Origin: Methylobacterium sp. E-045
Lineage (GTDB): Bacteria; Pseudomonadota; Alphaproteobacteria; Rhizobiales; Beijerinckiaceae
Assembly (NCBI RefSeq): GCF_022829685.1
Contig: NZ_JAKSYE010000125.1
Coordinates: forward strand, 1 to 64,000
DNA: 64,000 nt
Reading direction: 5' to 3'
Below, one piece after another: positions 36,855-45,227 of the stretch. The first letter of the stretch is position 1. Each line of letters begins with the position of its first letter. A program made the position numbers and the translations under genes. Under the pieces are notes generated by a model. The model did no database searches. It was not told the origin of the DNA and saw only the letters and a list, made by a program, of their open reading frames with translations.

Positions 36855-37322
36855 ATGCCTCTCGACACCGGAGATCACGCTCCCGCCTTCACATTACCGG
36901 GCGCGGGCGGTGAGGAAATCAGCCTCGGCGCGCTCAAGGGTCGCAAGGTCGCACTCTACTTCTACCCGAAGGACGATACCAGCGGTTGCACCCTGGAGGC
37001 GCAAGGCTTCAACGCCCTCGGCACCGCCTTCGGGGAAGCGGATGCCGTGGTGGTGGGCGTCTCCCCGGATACGGTGAAGAGCCACGACAAGTTTCGGGCG
37101 AAGTACGATCTGACCTTCCCCCTCGCCTCCGACGAGAGCAAGGCGATGCTCGAAGCCTACGGCGTCTGGGTGGAGAAGAGCATGTACGGCCGCAAGTACA
37201 TGGGGGTGGAGCGCACCACCGTGCTCATCGACCGCGAGGGGCGCATCGCGCGCATCTGGTCGAAGGTGAAGGTGCCCGGCCATGCGGAGGAGGTGCTCGC
37301 CGCGGCGCGTGCCCTCGCGTAA
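36855..37322 (+). CDS. bcp: Bcp-type peroxiredoxin, one-cysteine variant
   Basis: A 155-residue thioredoxin-fold peroxidase. YFYPKDDTSGCTLEAQGFN contains the peroxidatic Cys45. The position equivalent to the E. coli resolving Cys50 is Gln, so this is a Bcp without the intramolecular disulfide partner. It reduces peroxides with an external thiol donor. GAAAGGAAGG lies just before the ATG at 36855; the frame extends upstream without support. It is divergent from the AsmA-like gene. Confidence 0.9.
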   Translation: MPLDTGDHAPAFTLPGAGGEEISLGALKGRKVALYFYPKDDTSGCTLEAQGFNALGTAFGEADAVVVGVSPDTVKSHDKFRAKYDLTFPLASDESKAMLEAYGVWVEKSMYGRKYMGVERTTVLIDREGRIARIWSKVKVPGHAEEVLAAARALA

Positions 37323-37380
37323 GGAAGCTGCCGCGCGTCCCGCGCGCGATTTTGCGCTTCGTTAACCCTGATCCCCTCCA

Positions 37381-38697
37381 ATGACGGGAGTTGGAGTGGG
37401 GTTGGCCCGGATGCGTCTCTCGTTTCCCATCACCGGAGGGATGCGCCTGCCGGACGGCGGACGGCGCCTCGTCCCGGCCCTGATCGGTGGTCTCGCGATC
37501 GCCACGCTCTGGGCCGGCGCCGCCACATGGTACCTCGTGTTCCACGACGAGGTCCTGGCCCGCTTCGTATCCCAGCAGACCGCCCTGCAATATGCCTATG
37601 AGGAGCGGATCGGCGCCCTCCGGCTGCAGCTCGACCGGGCGACGATGGAGCATCTCGCCGCGCGCGAGGGGTTGGCGGCGCGGGTGGCCGATCTGTCCCA
37701 GCGTCAGGCCGCGATGGAGACGCGACAGGCCCAGCTTTCGCGTCTCGCCAGCGACCCGGCGCGCGCCACCGCGATGGCCGACCGGATCGCGGCGGATGAA
37801 CCCGCCGAGACCGGGGCGCTCGGTTACGCGAGCCCCATCCCTGATCCCGTCGCCAGATCTCCGGCCAAGCCGACGCCAAAACCCTTTCCGACGCCTGACG
37901 CCTTCGAATTGCGCTCGCGCGACGGCGCACCCGGCCGGCAATCCATGCGGGAGACCGAGCAGACTCTGGCAGGGCTGGAACAGCGCCTCGATCGTCTGGG
38001 CGCGCACCAGATCCGGACCCTCGACGGGTTGGGCGTGCGCGCGATCCGTGGCGCCCAGCGCCTGCGTGACATCGTCGTCCGGGTCGGCCTCGATCCGCAG
38101 CGTTTCGAACGCCAGCGCGAAGCCGGGATCGGCGGGCCGCTCGTGCCCCTCGCCACCGATCCGTTCGGCATCGCGGTGGGACAGGTCCAGCGGGCCTTTG
38201 ACGAGGAAGCGCGTCTGCGACGCATCGCCTCCGCCCTCCCCCTCCGGCGGCCCCTGTCCGGGGATTACAGCCTGTCGAGCGGGTTCGGCCCTCGCCTCGA
38301 TCCGTTCACACGCGGGCTCGCTTTGCATACCGGCCTCGACATGAAGGCCGAGTTCGGGGAAAGCGCCCGCGCCACGGCGGCCGGGCGGGTGACGGTGGCC
38401 GATTACAACGGCGGCTACGGCAACATGGTGGAGGTCGACCACGGCAACGGCCTCGCCACCCGCTACGCCCACCTGTCCTCGTTCGCGGTCACCCCCGGCC
38501 AGTGGATCGATGCCGGCGCACCTGTGGGCCGCGTCGGCTCCACCGGCCGCTCGACGGGAAGCCATCTGCATTACGAGACCCGCATCGACGGCGAGCCCGT
38601 GGACCCGCAACGGTTCCTCAGAGTGTCCGCCGATCTTCAGGCAGCGTGGCCCAGCGAGGGAGGCGCGCTCGACCGCGCCGTCGGATACCGCCCCTGA
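37381..38697 (+). CDS. M23/LytM-family metallopeptidase with coiled coil
   Basis: A 438-residue envelope protein. One N-terminal membrane helix (ALIGGLAIATLWAGAATWYLV) precedes a coiled-coil region (about residues 70-135), a Pro-rich linker, and a C-terminal M23 domain with LHTGLDMKAEFG and GSHLHYETRIDGEPVDP. The zinc ligands (His, Asp, HxH) are all present, so it should be an active murein endopeptidase. The start is uncertain: ATG at 37381 or 37411. It lies 58 bp after bcp on the same strand. Confidence 0.85.
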   Translation: MTGVGVGLARMRLSFPITGGMRLPDGGRRLVPALIGGLAIATLWAGAATWYLVFHDEVLARFVSQQTALQYAYEERIGALRLQLDRATMEHLAAREGLAARVADLSQRQAAMETRQAQLSRLASDPARATAMADRIAADEPAETGALGYASPIPDPVARSPAKPTPKPFPTPDAFELRSRDGAPGRQSMRETEQTLAGLEQRLDRLGAHQIRTLDGLGVRAIRGAQRLRDIVVRVGLDPQRFERQREAGIGGPLVPLATDPFGIAVGQVQRAFDEEARLRRIASALPLRRPLSGDYSLSSGFGPRLDPFTRGLALHTGLDMKAEFGESARATAAGRVTVADYNGGYGNMVEVDHGNGLATRYAHLSSFAVTPGQWIDAGAPVGRVGSTGRSTGSHLHYETRIDGEPVDPQRFLRVSADLQAAWPSEGGALDRAVGYRP

Positions 38698-38889
38698 ACC
38701 GCCGCCGATCGTCGGATGAGTACGACGGTCGTCGCACTGTCAGGCAATCCAGTCCGTTCGGCAGAGTAGCGTAGATCGCTCGCCATCCTGCGTTGTGCGC
38801 TGGGCCACTTGCCCGCATGCTCGGTCACTGAATAGCTGCCTTGCCAAGCGCGGGCATGATGCGCGATCGCTCGGCGGGCGGGACTTCGT

Positions 38890-40356
38890 GTGGACGCGAT
38901 GCCGAAAGACGGTTTTTCCCGGCGCGCTGTCCTCAAAGGCGGAGCGCTCCTCTCCCTCGGCTGCGCCTTTCCCTCCGTCGTCTACGGCGCCGAGCGCCGG
39001 ACCGTGCTCAACGATGCCAGCCGCCTGAATCCGACGCCCGTCCTCCGCCACCTGACGCTCGGAGGTCGGGGGTCGACCGTTCTGCTCGAGACCCTGCGGG
39101 TAGAGCTGAAAGCGGCAGCGGCGGAAGGAAGGCCGGTATGTGCCAGTGCCGCGCGCCATTCCATGGGCGGCCAGAGCATCCCTCGAGATGGCTTGGCGGT
39201 GACTCTCACGGGGGATCAGCCTGAGGTCGACTCCGCTACCCTCACCTGTCGGGTCTCGGCGGGAACACGTTGGTCCCAGGTGATCCGAAGGCTCGACCCA
39301 CTTGGACTCTCGCCTGCCGTGATGCAATCGAACCACGATTTTGCGGTCGGCAGCACCTTCTGCGTCAATGCCCATGGCTGGCCGGCGCCCCATGGACCGT
39401 TCGGCTCCACTGTCCGGTCCCTGCGCCTGCTTCTCGTGGACGGCACCCTTGTGACCTGTTCGCCGGCGGAGAACGCCGAGCTGTTCGGCCTTGCAATGGG
39501 CGGCTATGGCCTGTTCGGCATCCTGATCGATCTCGACATCGCGGTGACGCCGAACCTTGTCCTCGTTCCCGTGGTGCAGCGCATGGAGGCGGGGCGGTTC
39601 GCGCAAGCCTTCATGGAGGCTGTCGAGGGCGATCCCCAGACGAGAATGGCCTACGGCCGGATGTCTGTGGCCCGGAAAAGCTTCTTTCGCGACGCTCTGC
39701 TGACGGTCTACCGCCCCCTTGATAAACAGCCGGCGACGTTGCCGGCTGCGGTCAGCGGAGGCTTCCTCAACACCGTGTCGCGAGACATCTACCGGGCGCA
39801 GATCGGCAACGAGACGGCCAAACACGCCCGCTGGTTGGCCGAGACGCGTCTGAACCCGGCGCTCGGCTCCGGGATCGCCACGCGCAACTCGCTGATGAAC
39901 GAGCCCGTCTCCAATCTCGCCAACACCGACATGCGGCGCACCGACATCCTGCATGAATATTTCGTGCCGCCCGAGCGGTTCGATGATTTCCTCGAGGCCT
40001 GTCGCGCCATCATCCCGAAAGCCAGGGCCGAATTCCTGAACCTGACCCTCCGGTATGTCGGTGCCGACCCGGTCGCAGTGATGGCCTATGCACCCTCCCC
40101 CCGGATTGCCGCCGTCATGTCCTTCTCTCAGGAGGCCTCGCCGGTGGGCGAGGTCGACATGATGCAGGTCACGGAGCAGTTGATCGATCGGGTGGTGGGG
40201 CTCGGTGGCACGTTCTACCTGCCCTACCGGCTTCACGCCCGCAGAGACCAAATCGCTGCGGGTTATCCGCGTCTGGCTGAGTTCATCGCCGCGAAGCGCC
40301 GCTACGATCCGGGACTGCTGTTCCGCAACGCGATGTGGTCCACCTACTTCGCGTGA
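38890..40356 (+). CDS. Tat-exported FAD-linked oxidoreductase
   Basis: About 488 residues. The N-terminus FSRRAVLKGGALLSLGCAFP is a twin-arginine signal. A PCMH/FAD_binding_4 domain follows, with SAARHSMGGQS (FAD-binding loop) and VGSTFCVNAHGWPAPHGPFG, and it ends KRRYDPGLLFRNAMWSTYF, typical of sugar-lactone/aldonolactone oxidase relatives. The substrate is unknown and the enzyme should act in the periplasm. The start is GTG at 38890 or ATG at 38899. No partner gene is adjacent. Confidence 0.8.
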   Translation: MDAMPKDGFSRRAVLKGGALLSLGCAFPSVVYGAERRTVLNDASRLNPTPVLRHLTLGGRGSTVLLETLRVELKAAAAEGRPVCASAARHSMGGQSIPRDGLAVTLTGDQPEVDSATLTCRVSAGTRWSQVIRRLDPLGLSPAVMQSNHDFAVGSTFCVNAHGWPAPHGPFGSTVRSLRLLLVDGTLVTCSPAENAELFGLAMGGYGLFGILIDLDIAVTPNLVLVPVVQRMEAGRFAQAFMEAVEGDPQTRMAYGRMSVARKSFFRDALLTVYRPLDKQPATLPAAVSGGFLNTVSRDIYRAQIGNETAKHARWLAETRLNPALGSGIATRNSLMNEPVSNLANTDMRRTDILHEYFVPPERFDDFLEACRAIIPKARAEFLNLTLRYVGADPVAVMAYAPSPRIAAVMSFSQEASPVGEVDMMQVTEQLIDRVVGLGGTFYLPYRLHARRDQIAAGYPRLAEFIAAKRRYDPGLLFRNAMWSTYFA

Positions 40357-40456
40357 GGATTTAGCCCCCGGGACCATCGCTTGGTCAGATCATCGTCGTC
40401 GACCGCCACTCCGTTCATGGCAGCCGCCGATCCGATCCCGTTCCCTCGAAGCCGAG

Positions 40457-41585
40457 CTATTCGATGTCCTCGACCTCGCCGGCGCCGCCATAGACGCGCT
40501 GGGCCAGGGACGCTTCCATGAACGGGTCGAGGGCGCCGTCGAGCACTTCGTCGGGATCGGTGGACTGGGTGCCCGTGCGCAGGTCCTTCACCAGCTGGTA
40601 CGGCTGCAGCACATAGCTTCGGATCTGGTGGCCCCAGCCGATATCGGTCTTGGCCGCGTTCTCGGCGTTGGCCTTCTCTTCGCGCTTCTTGAGCTCGGCC
40701 TCGTACATGCGGGCCCGCAGCATGTTCCAGGCGGTGGCCCGGTTCTTGTGCTGGGACCGCTCCTGCTGGCACGCCACCACGATCCCGGTGGGATTGTGGG
40801 TGATGCGCACCGCCGAATCCGTCGTGTTCACGTGCTGACCGCCCGCGCCCGACGACCGGTAGGTGTCGATGCGGCAGTCGGATTCCTTGATCTCGATGAC
40901 GATGCGGTCGTCGATCACCGGATAGACCCGGACGGAGGCGAAGCTGGTATGGCGTCGCGCGCTCGAATCGTAGGGCGAGATGCGCACGAGACGGTGCACG
41001 CCGGATTCGGTCTTGAGCCAGCCATAGGCGTTGTGGCCCTTGACCATGAGCGTCGCGCCCTTGATCCCGGCCTCGTCGCCATCCGACCATTCGACGATCT
41101 CGACCTTGTATTTCCGGCGCTCGGCCCAGCGGCTATACATGCGCTGGAGCATGTTGGCCCAGTCCTGGCTCTCGGTGCCGCCGGCACCCGCATGGACTTC
41201 GACATAGGTGTCGAGCCCGTCGGCTTCGCCAGACAGCAGCGTTTCGATCTGGCGGCGCGCGGCCTCCTTCTCGACGACGCGGATTCCGTTCTCGCCCTCG
41301 AGGATGGTGTCCTGATCGCCTTCCATCTCACCGAGCTCGATGAGCGTCGCGGCGTCATCGAGATCCTGGGAGAGTTTGCGGATCGCGTTCACCGCGTCGT
41401 CGAGCTGGGTGCGGTCGCGCATGACGGTCTGCGCCGCCTCCGCATCGTTCCACAGGTCGGGGTTCTCGGAGGCTGCGTTCAGCTCCGCGAGACGTTTCTC
41501 GACGGTATCCCAGTCAAAGATGCCTCCTCAGCAGTCCGATCGACTGCTTGGCGGCATCCGAGAGTTGTTCGATCTCGGCGCGCAT
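40457..41585 (-). CDS. prfB: Peptide chain release factor 2 with programmed +1 frameshift
   Basis: The protein is encoded in two frames. Frame 1 runs from the ATG at 41585 for 23 codons (MRAEIEQLSDAAKQ...LLRRHL) to an in-frame TGA at 41514-41516. The ribosome skips one base (T at 41516) and continues DWDTVEKRLAELN to 40457, giving 375 residues. The shift site is AGGAGG CAT CTT TGA C, the classic Shine-Dalgarno-like element plus slippery CUU UGA. RF2 itself shows SSGAGGQHVN (GGQ) and ISPYDSSARRHTSF (SPF-type stop-recognition tripeptide, here SPY). It terminates at UGA and UAA and autoregulates through the shift. Any conceptual translation beginning at 41422 is a truncation. Confidence 0.95.
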
Positions 41586-41724
41586 CTGGTGTTTCGGCTC
41601 GTGGTGAAGGTATGGGGCTCGGCGTGTGAGCGCGGGTGATACCGAGACGCCCGCCCGGTGTAAACGGCAGCGCCCGACTTCCGCCCCGTTACGACACCCG
41701 CACCATCCGAGACGCTCGACCCGC

Positions 41725-42123
41725 ATGACGCCCGCCACCACCTCCCGACCCATCGGCCGCATCCGGGCGCGGGGGGCCTGTCTCGCGGCGAGCCTCGCCA
41801 TCATCGTCGCGGGGCTGACCCTGCGCTTCGTTCCCCTCGGGCTGCCGATGGGGATCGTCAAATACGGCGGTTCGGCCCTGTGGGCGGCGATGGTCTACGG
41901 CCTGGTCGCGGCCTTGCTGGTGCACCGGCGCGTGCGAACGATCCTCCTCGTCGCCGGTGCGATCGCCCTTCTGGTGGAGCTGTCTCGCCTCACCCATACG
42001 CCGGAGCTCGACGCGTTCCGACTGACGCTTCCCGGCGCGCTGCTGCTCGGGCGGATCTTCTCGCCCTGGAACCTCGTCGCCTATGCCGCAGGCCTCGCCG
42101 CATTCGCCCTCGTGGATCGCTAA
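41725..42123 (+). CDS. DUF2809 family membrane protein
   Basis: A 132-residue protein with four short membrane helices: ACLAASLAIIVAGLTLRFVP, LWAAMVYGLVAALLVH, ILLVAGAIALLVELSRL and NLVAYAAGLAAFALVD. The LELSRL-type and DAFRLTLPGALLLGR segments match DUF2809; the function is unknown. The ATG at 41725 is chosen since an upstream extension to 41626 is hydrophilic and unrelated. It is divergent from prfB. Confidence 0.7.
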   Translation: MTPATTSRPIGRIRARGACLAASLAIIVAGLTLRFVPLGLPMGIVKYGGSALWAAMVYGLVAALLVHRRVRTILLVAGAIALLVELSRLTHTPELDAFRLTLPGALLLGRIFSPWNLVAYAAGLAAFALVDR

Positions 42124-42152
42124 GCCGACCTCCGGGCGAAGGGAGATAGCGG

Positions 42153-42473
42153 TCAGCGGCCGTAGGCGGGGGGCGCGACACGCGCCGGAGCCAGGACGAA
42201 TTCGTGCGGCCGGTGGCGTCCGTTCAGGGGACCTTCCGTCGGCGAATCCTCGAAATAGCTGTTGCCGCTGAGGCCGAACCCGCCGCCATTCATGACGCTC
42301 GGCACGGGAATCGCGCGCGCATCGTCGGGGACGGGACGGCCCGTCGCCCGGTCCGTGGGCAGGATGTAGGGGCCGTGCGAGGCCGTATAGGAGGTCTGGG
42401 CGACGGCGCCGGTGGCGAGGGATAGGCCGAGGCCGATCAGGCCTGCGGCGGCGAAGGTCGAAAGATGCTGCAC
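42153..42473 (-). CDS. Small exported hypothetical protein
   Basis: A 106-residue protein with a signal peptide (FAAAGLIGLGLSLATGAVAQ, cleavage after VAQ). The mature part is Pro/Gly-rich with no clear domain (SVMNGGGFGLSGNSYFED). GGAG lies six bases before the GTG at 42473. I recognise no family; similar short secreted proteins are frequent in Methylobacterium. Confidence 0.55.
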   Translation of the reverse strand: MQHLSTFAAAGLIGLGLSLATGAVAQTSYTASHGPYILPTDRATGRPVPDDARAIPVPSVMNGGGFGLSGNSYFEDSPTEGPLNGRHRPHEFVLAPARVAPPAYGR

Positions 42474-42695
42474 GGGTCGCTCCGTCGCGGTTTTGCGGCC
42501 GCGGCCGCTCATGCCGATACCATGCCCCATGAGAGGTTGCCTGTCCGTGTCCTTGCCGCGCCAAGGTGCAACTTTTTCGAAGCCGGCGGGCCTCGCACGG
42601 GAGGGATGCCCGACGATCCCACCGGCAACCAGCCAGGAATCTCCGCGTTTAACCCACAAGCGCACGCGATAAGCGCATTCAGCAAGGAGCCCACC

Positions 42696-42989
42696 ATGAC
42701 CGCCATCAAGATTTCCACCGCCGCCGCGGCACTGGTCGTTGCCCTGTCCGGCGCTGCCTTCGCGCAGACCGGAACGCCCGAGAGCCATGGCACGAACGCC
42801 GCCGGTTCGAAGTCGGGTGTGGTCGGCAAGGGGGACAGCATGGAGGCAGGTCCCGCCACCACCGGCACGGCGACCGCGCCGGGCGCCCGCATGGCACCGG
42901 GCACCGCCATGCCGTCCACTCCCGGCATGACCACCAACGATCCGAGCGCAGCGCCGCGGCCCGTCGCCCCGGCACCGGCCGTCCGCTGA
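42696..42989 (+). CDS. Small exported low-complexity protein
   Basis: A 97-residue protein with a signal peptide (TAAAALVVALSGAAFAQ) and a Gly/Ala/Pro/Met-rich mature part without a recognisable domain. AGGAG lies six bases before the ATG at 42696. A strong terminator follows the stop, so it is a real, separately ended gene. Function unknown. Confidence 0.6.
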   Translation: MTAIKISTAAAALVVALSGAAFAQTGTPESHGTNAAGSKSGVVGKGDSMEAGPATTGTATAPGARMAPGTAMPSTPGMTTNDPSAAPRPVAPAPAVR

Positions 42990-43016
42990 CACCAGGGCCG
43001 ATCGCCCGACGAAAAG

Positions 43017-43048
43017 AAAAGGCCGGAGCGATGCTCCGGCCTTTTTTT
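43017..43048. terminator. Bidirectional rho-independent terminator
   Basis: GGCCGGAGC (43021-43029) and GCTCCGGCC (43033-43041) form a perfect 9-bp stem with a 3-base loop. Seven T's follow on the plus strand, and AAAAGAAAA precedes it, giving a T-rich tract on the minus strand. It serves the two convergent small genes. Confidence 0.9.
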
Positions 43049-43076
43049 CGTAGATGGGACGCTGTGTCCGCGCAGC

Positions 43077-43289
43077 TCAGCCCCTGGCGCGCAGCACGAC
43101 CTGGGGCTCGCGTTCCACCGGTACGCAGTTGCTGCGAACCGCGTTCAGGACGAAGGGCCGCGAATCGCAGACATAGCTGAGACCCGGCTCCGGCGCGGGA
43201 ACGGGGTCGCGCGCGACGATCGGGTTCGGCGCGCAGGCACCGGCCGATCCGGCCAGCAGCAGCGCGACGGTCAGGGTCAATCCGCGCAT
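43077..43289 (-). CDS. Small exported protein, possibly a lipoprotein
   Basis: A 70-residue protein starting MRGLTLTVALLLAGSAGAC. The hydrophobic core and Cys19 resemble a weak lipobox. The mature part (GLSYVCDSRPFVLNAVRSNC) has a Cys pair. GAGGA lies four bases before the ATG. Family unknown. Confidence 0.6.
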   Translation of the reverse strand: MRGLTLTVALLLAGSAGACAPNPIVARDPVPAPEPGLSYVCDSRPFVLNAVRSNCVPVEREPQVVLRARG

Positions 43290-43416
43290 ACGATCCTCGG
43301 TGACAGGCGACATGGCGCGACCCTGCTCACCGGGACGGCGCGTGACAAGCACAGGAGAGGGGTCGAGGCCGCTTTGGCGCCACCTGTCTCCTCCCCGCCA
43401 CATCGCCGGCGATGCG

Positions 43417-44634
43417 TCAGCCCGCCTTCGTCAGCGGCACGACGTTGTGGAGCGTGCGATCCGACGTCTCGAAGAAGCGGCGGATGTTGCGGGCCGCCTG
43501 ACGGATGCGCTGCTCGTTCTCCACCAGGGCGATGCGGACGTAATTGTCGCCGTGTTCGCCGAAGCCGATGCCCGGCGCCACCGCCACGTCCGACTTCTCG
43601 AGGAGGAGCTTGGAGAATTCGAGGCTACCGAGGCTCTGATACTTCTCCGGGATCGGCACCCAGGCGAACATCGAAGCCGACGGACTGGGGATCTTCCAGC
43701 CGGTCTTGTCGAACGACTCGATCAGCGCGTCGCGGCGCTTCTTGTAGATCGCGCGCATCTCGACGATGCAATCCTCGGGTCCGTTGAGGGCGGCGGTGGC
43801 CGCCACCTGGATCGGCGTGAACGCCCCGTAATCGAGGTAGGATTTTACCCGCGTGAGGGCTGCCAGCAACCGCTCGTTGCCCACCGCGAAGCCCATGCGC
43901 CAGCCGGCCATGGAGAACGTCTTCGAGAGCGAGGTGAACTCCACCGTGCAGTCGATGGCGCCCGGAACCTCCAGCACCGAGGGCGGCGGCTCGCCGTCGA
44001 AATAGACCTCGGCATAGGCGAGATCCGACAGGATGATGATCTCGTGGCGTTTCGCGAAAGCGACGAGATCCCGGTAGAAATCGAGGCTCGCCACGTAGGC
44101 GGTCGGGTTCGAGGGATAACACACCACGATCGCCACGGGCTTGGGGATCGAGTGCTGCATCGCCTTCTCGACGGCGGGGAAGAAGGCCGGGGTCGGTTCC
44201 GCCGGCACGGAGCGGATCACGCCGCCCGCCATCAGGAAGCCGAAGGCATGGATCGGGTAGCTCGGATTCGGCACCAGCACCACGTCGCCCGGCGCGGTGA
44301 TCGCCTGCGCCATGTTGGCGAAGCCCTCCTTGGAGCCCAGCGTCGCCACCACCTGGGTGTCGGGGTTCAGGCTCACGCCGAAACGCCGCTTGTAGTAGTT
44401 GGCCTGCGCCCGGCGGAGACCCGCGATGCCCTTCGAGGAGGAGTAGCGGTCCGTGCGCGGCCGGCCGGCCGTCTCCACCAGCTTGGCGATGACGTGGCGC
44501 GGGGCATCGAGGTCGGGATTGCCCATGCCGAGATCGATGATGTCGGCACCGTTGGCCCGCGCCTGGGCCTTGATCTTGTTGACCTGCTCGAACACGTAAG
44601 GGGGCAGGCGCTTGATGCGGTGAAAATCGGTCAT
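43417..44634 (-). CDS. Fold-type I PLP aminotransferase (AlaC/LL-diaminopimelate aminotransferase-like)
   Basis: A 405-residue class I/II aminotransferase. It has IIDLGMGNPDLDAPRHVI, CYPSNPTA (substrate Asn region), SDLAYAEVYFDG, the PLP Lys in SLSKTFSMAGWRMGF, and NYVRIALVENEQRIRQAARN. This pattern is that of AlaC-type alanine or LL-diaminopimelate transaminases; sequence alone does not decide the substrate. The ATG at 44634 matches family N-termini. It ends near a small lipoprotein gene. Confidence 0.8.
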   Translation of the reverse strand: MTDFHRIKRLPPYVFEQVNKIKAQARANGADIIDLGMGNPDLDAPRHVIAKLVETAGRPRTDRYSSSKGIAGLRRAQANYYKRRFGVSLNPDTQVVATLGSKEGFANMAQAITAPGDVVLVPNPSYPIHAFGFLMAGGVIRSVPAEPTPAFFPAVEKAMQHSIPKPVAIVVCYPSNPTAYVASLDFYRDLVAFAKRHEIIILSDLAYAEVYFDGEPPPSVLEVPGAIDCTVEFTSLSKTFSMAGWRMGFAVGNERLLAALTRVKSYLDYGAFTPIQVAATAALNGPEDCIVEMRAIYKKRRDALIESFDKTGWKIPSPSASMFAWVPIPEKYQSLGSLEFSKLLLEKSDVAVAPGIGFGEHGDNYVRIALVENEQRIRQAARNIRRFFETSDRTLHNVVPLTKAG

Positions 44635-44741
44635 GGGCTTCACGGGATCCGATGCGCCAATCGCATGATTCGCGCGTTCAAAACTGTCATCACTCTGACG
44701 TGGTCGGCCTGTCTACCACCTCGGGCGTCGCACGCCGACCG

Positions 44742-45113
44742 TTATTGTGCGGGCGGCGTCTGTCCGGTGGCGCGGGCGGCATTCTCGGCGGCACGGCCCT
44801 TGGCCTCGTTGCGCCCGCGCGCACCCATCAGATCGTTCTCGAGGTCCCTTGTCCCCTCGGCGGTGCGGGCGCGGATGGGTCTGGCGGGTGCCGCGACACC
44901 CACCGGCAGGTACTCGGCATCGGTCTTGCGCGATGTGACCACGAAGTCGGGCGCCTTCATATCCTTCGGCCCGCCCCCGGCGAGGGTATAGGCGCCGCGC
45001 ATGGCGTTGAGGTCGCCGGAGCATCCTCCCGCGGCGAGAAGGCCGCCGAGGACGAGGGCGAGGCGGGGAGCAAAGCCGCTCCGCCTGTGATTCCGTGATG
45101 ATGGCTCTGACAT
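44742..45113 (-). CDS. Small lipoprotein of unknown function
   Basis: A 123-residue protein. A basic N-terminus and hydrophobic segment end at LLAAGGC (Cys31), a good lipobox. The mature part contains YTLAGGGPKDMKAPDFVV and a charged, Ala-rich tail. I recognise no family. It lies 107 bp upstream of the aminotransferase on the same strand and is divergent from phaC. Confidence 0.6.
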   Translation of the reverse strand: MSEPSSRNHRRSGFAPRLALVLGGLLAAGGCSGDLNAMRGAYTLAGGGPKDMKAPDFVVTSRKTDAEYLPVGVAAPARPIRARTAEGTRDLENDLMGARGRNEAKGRAAENAARATGQTPPAQ

Positions 45114-45227
45114 AATGACCCGAAACGTAAGCCGCGCCCTGGCGGAAAGTCGAGGTGCCGCGTTAATTTGTCGAGAACGAGGACGGTTCGGCCGGGCCGT
45201 CCCGCGGAATAGAGGGGAAATCGACGC

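Noticed and set aside
41422..41585. prfB as a frameshifted pseudogene
   Set aside because: The frame change lies exactly at the canonical AGGAGG...CTT TGA C recoding site and both parts match RF2, so it is programmed.
42153..42992. 280-codon frame upstream of and including the small secreted protein at 42153-42473
   Set aside because: Everything before the GTG at 42473 overlaps the convergent or divergent neighbour without family support. The signal peptide and GGAG site mark the true start.
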